Below are positions 58,556 to 64,000 of a DNA stretch of 64,000 nucleotides, in pieces. Each line of letters starts with the position of its first letter. Within the stretch, counting starts at the first letter, position 1. Source of the stretch: Typha latifolia (Eukaryota > Streptophyta > Magnoliopsida > Poales > Typhaceae); contig CM034112.1 in assembly GCA_019914945.1 (NCBI GenBank), positions 8,214,501 through 8,278,500 on the forward strand. The letters run 5' to 3'. Both the position numbers and the translations under genes were made by a program. Below the pieces are notes generated by a model that worked only from the letters and a program-made list of their open reading frames with translations, was not told where the DNA came from and did not search any database.

Positions 58556-59189
58556 GTCATTGAACACTTATATGTTTATGAATTTCATAGTTAGTTTACT
58601 TAGTTCCTAATTTATATTGGTGTAGGTCATAGTTAATTTATATAATTTGTATCTTGTATTAGTTAGTAAATAACTTTTGCCACTAACAATTTCCAAAAGT
58701 GATGTAATATTTTTTTTTTAAAAAGACAAATTAATTCACACAATGTAATTAACAATTATTTTACATATTACAAAAATATTTAAGAGAGAGCAAACATTTA
58801 TTATTGTGTGCGTCTTCTCGAGACAAAAAAAATAAAGTGATGCTAGGTCCTCTGATTAAGAGGAGGTGACCGATCAAGGATTGAACTAGTGACTGCTCTT
58901 CCGATAATCACGTGAGTTCAAAACCAACACGCCTAGTCATAACGAAAAGATTTGGTTAAGTTTAACTAATGATATAGTATTTTATGTACATATCGTTAAA
59001 TTATAAGGCTAAATTAAATTGTAAAAATATAAAGTATAAACCATAATGTTATTAAAAGATAGAGTTTATATGCAAATTTCCCTAAAATATAAAACCCTTT
59101 TAACCCATTTAAATAGTCCACTCTTTGGGCGTATGCATCAACATTTAAATATCTGTTAGTAGATTAATTTGGGTGGTTAGGAATCCTTA
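58556..59189. other. Shortened upstream region of 7SL-9
   Basis: Duplicate of 12056-13134 without the ~455 bp equivalent to 12454-12908; the join at 58938-58944 (AGTCATAACGAAAAG) uses a shared TAA. Confidence 0.75.
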
Positions 59190-59231
59190 GTCCCACATCG
59201 CCTAATTTTTCTATTTTATTGGCTTTATATA
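59190..59231 (+). promoter_or_regulatory. Pol III snRNA-type promoter of 7SL-9
   Basis: GTCCCACATCG is at 59190-59200 and TATATA at 59226-59231; the 25 bp gap and 28 bp to the gene are preserved. Confidence 0.85.
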
Positions 59232-59253
59232 GCACCTCCACACTTCCTCGATC

Positions 59254-59558
59254 GCCGAGCTCAGTAACGTGAGCTTGTAACCCATGTGGGGGGTTCAAGC
59301 GGCGTGGATGATCTGCCTCGCTCGGCGAGTCGGGTCTGGGTTCGCTCTGTAGCCGGCTCGCCCGTTCCAAGTTGTCGAGCTGGGTCACGTGACTTGGGCG
59401 AAGGCTCAGGCCACGTTGTCCCCTAAAGTGGAGGGCATAGCGTGAGGCTGGCTTCACAGAGCAGCGATCACCTCCCGCTCACAACAGTGGAAGGATAACG
59501 GGCCCATGCGACCCAGGCCCAATATGGCTCAAAGAGTGGACTTCGATCAGACCGCCTC
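59254..59558 (+). ncRNA. 7SL (SRP) RNA gene or pseudogene, copy 9 (mosaic of types 3 and 4)
   Basis: 305 nt. The 5' part matches 7SL-3 (GTGGTTAGGAATCCTTAG upstream, GCTCTGTAG inside). From about 59400 it matches 7SL-4 (CCACGTTGTCCCC, GGGCATAGCG, GACCGCCTC), and so does its downstream flank for ~630 bp. It also has GTGGGGGGTTC in the Alu domain. Only TTTT (59559-59562) terminates it. Confidence 0.83.
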
Positions 59559-59562
59559 TTTT

Positions 59563-60192
59563 AATTTTTTGGCTCTACGCATAAAGGCATCAGCAACATA
59601 TTAGCCTAGGTACCTAATTCTATTTTACACCTACATAAAATAATTTAAAAATTATCAAATAGAAAAAGAAATATCCGAAGTTTCTAGGAGTGATTAATTT
59701 GCAAAGGAAGTAAACAAGAAATATTGATTTCTTTCCAAAAGCCACATAAGTTAAAAGCTCTTAAAGCATTCAATGTAGCTACTAAATATTCTATAAGTAA
59801 CAAATATTATAAATGTTGGAATCAATGTGATACGACTCGGTCAAATTGGATCCACTCGCAATATTGGATTTATAGGGATGAGTCTATTTATCTAGTTTGA
59901 TTTTTGCTTGAAGAAATAAAAGTTTTAGCTAGGAGGCATTCAAACGCAAAGAACCGCGTTCGAATGGGCTATACAAACGCTTGCACGTGTTCACAAAAAT
60001 AGAGAACGTGATTTGTGTGTTCGAACGGCCACGGGCCTGTTCGAAGGCGACTGTTCGAATGCCCGTATGCATTCATAATGATAGAGAACGATATTTGCAC
60101 GTTCGAACACACCACAGTGAAAGTTGTTGGTTTGTTACGGTTTTAATTTAGTTGTTTGGGTCACACGGGTGAACTTTTATAAATATGTAGAG
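59563..60192 (+). repeat. Segment copied from the 7SL-4 locus (33155-33785), with truncated LTR
   Basis: Near identical to 33155-33785, including the + strand TGATACGA-type LTR start (59828) and its TTCGAA cluster (59950-60107). It stops at TATGTAGAGGAA and then joins TTTATAATTAGTAAC, which is the 7SL-3 spacer from 13657. Copy 1 has no such segment at this place. Confidence 0.88.
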
Positions 60193-60890
60193 GAATTTAT
60201 AATTAGTAACTATAAAATCTAAAGTTTCTATCTATAGAATCTAGATTCAGCATTTATGGAATCCAAATACAATACTTATAAAATTATATAGATTGTATGC
60301 CAAATGGTTTGCTACTATACATAATTATTTCAAAAAATAATATCTATGAATTATATAGGTTCTATGTCAAATATATATCTTTTTTTAACACAAAAGTATA
60401 TAATGACCTTATTGCAAGCATTTAAGTGTTATATATCAATATAAAATTTTATTATTATGAGATTTTTACCTTGAGATGTGAAAAAGAAAGAGACGAAGAG
60501 AGTCTGGTAAACAACTCTTTGTTAAAATTGAAAAAAAAAGAAATACAATTATGTTGTTGTAAGAGAAGAATATATAGTATATATTTCTCACTCTATACTT
60601 ATCCTCATCTTCTCTAAAGCACCCACTCTCTACTAATGAATATAAAATTAAAAAAACAAAGAATATTTAATGTTGGATGTGATGGTGACTTCTCACATAA
60701 AATATGTTCATGAGCATTACAATCATTTTACAAAAAATTAAGTAAAATTGTAAAATAAAATTAAAATAATTAAAGGTATAAAATATAAATTATATTAGCT
60801 TATGGTAAATCTCTCCTTATTTTTTTTATTACTAGCTCTATATTTACTGAAAAATTAAAAATAATTATTTTCCAATTGAGTTCTTTACTT
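60193..60890. other. AT-rich spacer, 7SL-3 type
   Basis: Duplicate of about 13657-14293, with a ~40 bp stretch (60702-60745) that copy 1 has lost. Non-coding. Confidence 0.65.
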
Positions 60891-61969
60891 AGGCTACCTT
60901 AAATTTTTCTATTCAATTTGGACGAGTATATGAAATATTATTTATTAAATTTAATTCTACACCAATTGATTTAATTTTTTCGCACAATCTGATCTTCTGT
61001 GTACCATGACTTAACCATATATGTGAACCTCCAACCGATAGAGGTTGCTATGGTAATAATAGATAAGAGGGAAAAGTTAAATATGAAAAGACAACTAGGA
61101 GAAAGAGAGATAGAGATAGAAGAAAATAGTTCATTTAATAATTCAATAGGTCCATAGGTCCTTATTTATAAAAAATAAAATAAGGAGTCATATGGTAATT
61201 TAAACAAAATAAGCAACAAAGTAAGAAACTTTATCTATTGAGCTTTTGTATCTTCTTCATATTAGATCCCAATTTCGTGTAAGATAAAATTTGAATATAA
61301 ACAAAAAGTCTGAATATCAAATACCTAGATCATGACGTTACCAAACTAATCTCTCTATTTCAAAATTTTGAGACTTCATACAAATATTTTATGATAGTTT
61401 TTCTAAAACTATGCACACTATAAATTCTTGTAAATCGGGGCTTAGGCTAGTTCGAACTCATATCCTTTCTTTAGATTTTTCAGTAAGATGAGAATACCCA
61501 TAATCCATTGACATCCATATATGTTCCTTGATGGACTTTAAAAAGATCCTCATTTTAGCTATTAAATTAGGATAGTTAGAACTACTAAGAAGAGGTGGTC
61601 TAATAGTAGACTAGCATTCCCTAAGTAAATTGATATCTCATAGTAGATCTGAAGTTGCCTAATTTTTAGTAAGATTAGCATGATGAAAAAGAAAATGTAA
61701 ATCATTTTGAAACAACACACCTTCTTGGTTACATAAGTTTAAGAGGAGGTGATTGAGCTAATCTCTCCTCTCTCACGACGACCATGTCAAATTCGGAGCA
61801 ACACGCCTTGTGATCTATCATGACGTGCCATGAGATATTCTTTTATCATTTTTAGTAAAAATTTAGGATTTTACATAACTATCACCGAAAACTTTCTAAA
61901 CATAATAATTGCCACCGAAATTGTGCTCTCTCAAAAATATCATTATATTAGTTAAATTAGATCTAAAAC
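60891..61969. other. B-type unit body, left part
   Basis: Duplicate of 14294-15353. Keeps CGCACAATCTGATCTTCTG near 60980, missing from copy 1. Cut by the long LTR at the same base. Confidence 0.7.
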
Positions 61970-64000
61970 TGTAACAACCTAATCTTAAAAAAAAAAACAA
62001 ATTTGGGCACGACGCGACTGGCCACACTGTGGCCGGCCTTGTGTCCATGCAAGCTGCGCATCAAGCTTGCGTGGTGGGGGCGCCACGCGCCCGCTGCCGC
62101 AGCCAACGGGCTGTGGCCAGCTGGCTGCGGCGGACCCCGGCGCCGCCACAAGCCCCCTCCATCGCCTCCTCTCTCTCTCTCTCTATCTATCTATCTTATC
62201 TCGATCTCTCTCTCACTCCACTCTCACTCCACTATCTCTCCACTCTCTTTTGCACTCCTCGTTGCCGACGTCGGCCCGCCGCCACCTTCCCGAAGTCGCC
62301 GCGGCCGATGAGAAGCTCTCTCTCTCTCTCTCGCCCGAGCTCGGGCTCATCGGAGCTGAGCCGCTGGCTGGCCAGAAGCGGCCGGTGCCCTCCCCGCCGG
62401 CCCGGGTCCGCAAGCTCCTCCCTCACCTCCTCTCTTTCTTCTCTTCCTCTTCTCTTCTTCTTCTTCTTCTTCTTCTTCTTTCTTCTTTCTTCTTATTTCT
62501 TATTTCTTCTTCCTTTCTCCTTTCTTTCCCTCAATTCCCCTTCTCTCTTCTTCTTTTCTTCTCCTCCCTTCTTCTTCTTCTTCTTCTTCTTCTTCTTCTT
62601 CTTCTTCTTCTTCTTCTTCTTCTGCTTTCTTTCTTTTTCTTCTTCCTCCTCGGTTTCTACTCCTTTCTTTTCTGCACAGTGCTGGGCTCGGCCCAGCACT
62701 ATAGCAGACAGTGCTAGGCCGAGCCCAGCACTAGTGACATTGTTTTATTATCTACTTTATTTTATATATATTTATTTAATTAGGTATTACTTCCTTAATT
62801 AATGTAGATAAATTATTTAGACATTAATTATTTTAATAATAATATATATTCTTCAACGTGATGATTATTAATTATAATTAGTATAATTAATGATTAACTA
62901 GGTTATAAAATATTATGCATAAATATAGATAATACTTATTTTGATGTAACTATGTATTTATATTTCTATTAGATTAATAGATAGTGTTGTAAATTATAAT
63001 TATTAGATTTATGTACTGATATTCATAATATATGCAAGTTAAGTAATCTTAACAATTTATTATATACTATTGTGTGTAGAATAAGATACTAGTCTTATTA
63101 ATTAATTTGTATAATTAAGTAAATACTATATAACTTCTAATTAATCAAAATTGACTAAGAAATATAAATTTATTATAAATAGATCTTATCTATACTTATA
63201 TCCTATTTATAATTGTTTAGTTTTTACTTTATAATTATATATTTAAAGCATTAAATAAAAAGAAACGAACCTTTCTCCGTATATCATAACTAGCATTTTA
63301 TAATAATAGTATGTCATAATATTGAAATCGTACCTATAATGTGAATCTAGTTATGTGTAAAGTAAAAGAAGTGATTTTAAACCAAATAAACATTTATATT
63401 CTACTTGAACTAATTTTAATTGGATAAATGACTAATTAATATCACTTGAATATTTTCAGATCCCGAACCCCCTTATTTGAGACCCAGTGGACCTTGCTAA
63501 CGATGAGTGTTACTCGATTATCTGACGGACGTGAGAGATGCGTGGTTTGTGTCTTCTGATCAGACTGTGAGTAGTCTTATCCCCTAAATGCCTTTCTCAA
63601 ATTAGGATATATTATATATTATGTGCATGCATGTTTTGGCCTCCAGCATGATTATATGACTTTATCTATTGATGATTTCAGTCAAGCATATTTTATCATG
63701 CATTTGATTAGGCTGATATGAGATATAAGTACATTGGTGATATATAGAAATGATTATACTGTTATGGTTTTATGTCGGGATGATCTCTATCATGAGTATG
63801 CATGTGATAGACTAGCAAAAGTATACATGTGTTAGATACATGGTTAGAATCGGCATTGCATCATTTTTCTCTCGGTTTTTTTACCACCTAAATTCTTGAG
63901 TTGCATGATCTGTTGTCGTACTGGATATATACATATGATTTATCATGTATAGGAAATCATAAAAGTATATGTGTATATGATGTGATGTGATATGATATGA
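61970..64000 (+). mobile_element. Long LTR, duplicate copy, without the Sirevirus (runs off the window)
   Basis: Starts TGTAACAACC like 15354. Shorter CT tract (62316-62332), an additional copy of GTGCTGGGCTCGGCCCAGCAC near 62680-62730, and the unoccupied Sirevirus target CATTTGATTAGG at 63701-63712. The window ends before the hairpin repeats. Confidence 0.6.
62455..62622 (+). repeat. (CTT)n-rich tract, duplicate
   Basis: CTT runs at 62455-62480 and 62571-62622, with lengths different from copy 1. Confidence 0.92.

Larger units (their letters stand above)
46491..64000. repeat. Large duplication, copy 2 (pairs with copy 1)
   Basis: It starts with the same sequence as base 1 (one early mismatch) and follows copy 1 through two 7SL units into the long-LTR block, which runs off the window. 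Beyond 63705 it continues as the sequence that lies after the Sirevirus in copy 1 (27411 onward). It is therefore the unoccupied allele-like reference for that insertion. Because both copies hold the 15354/61970 insertion at the same site, the duplication happened after it. Confidence 0.93.

Overview
This is nuclear DNA of a flowering plant. The evidence is the density of LTR retrotransposons, the AT-rich spacers, and the plant snRNA-type promoter element GTCCCACATCG in front of RNA polymerase III genes. I see no intact host protein-coding gene. The host content I can support is an array of nine 7SL (signal recognition particle) RNA genes or pseudogenes, all on the + strand. Each is about 305 nt, starts GCCGAGC, has the upstream element and TATATA box exactly 25 bp apart, and ends in a T-run. 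|| Layout: the array is built from two diverged versions of one ancestral unit. A-type units (starts near 1, 9547, 35094, 39651, 46491, 56023) carry a short + strand LTR remnant and then a ~1.9 kb minus-strand LTR-like block. B-type units (5600, 14294, 44453, 52090, 60891) carry or carried a minus-strand LTR with primer-binding site and gag start. Each unit then has a shared AT-rich upstream region, a 7SL gene, and an AT-rich spacer. Genes are ~4.5-4.9 kb apart where later insertions have not widened the gap. || A large duplication links 1-17123 with 46491-63705. Both copies carry the same ~3.3 kb long-LTR insertion (15354-28978 interrupted, and 61970 to the window end), so that insertion came before the duplication. 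A 10.3 kb Ty1-copia element of Sirevirus type (17124-27405) interrupts only the first copy. It is flanked by the target duplication CATTT, and the unoccupied site is preserved at 63701-63705. It has a tRNA-iMet primer site, one gag-pol frame with four in-frame stops, a frameshifted extra 3' ORF, several polypurine tracts, and LTRs containing a 53-bp tandem repeat centred on the palindrome CGCGTTCGAACGCG (5 copies left, 9 right). || The middle (28979-46490) is a patchwork: a decayed copia fragment, an exon-like tandem duplication, MITE-like and inverted-repeat-rich DNA, an internally deleted Ty3-gypsy element on the minus strand, and 7SL-4, -5 and -6. || The two most notable signals are (1) the 7SL array, with mosaic copies that record recombination inside the RNA genes, and (2) TTCGAA-centred palindrome clusters upstream of the TATA box in LTRs of two unrelated retrotransposon families.
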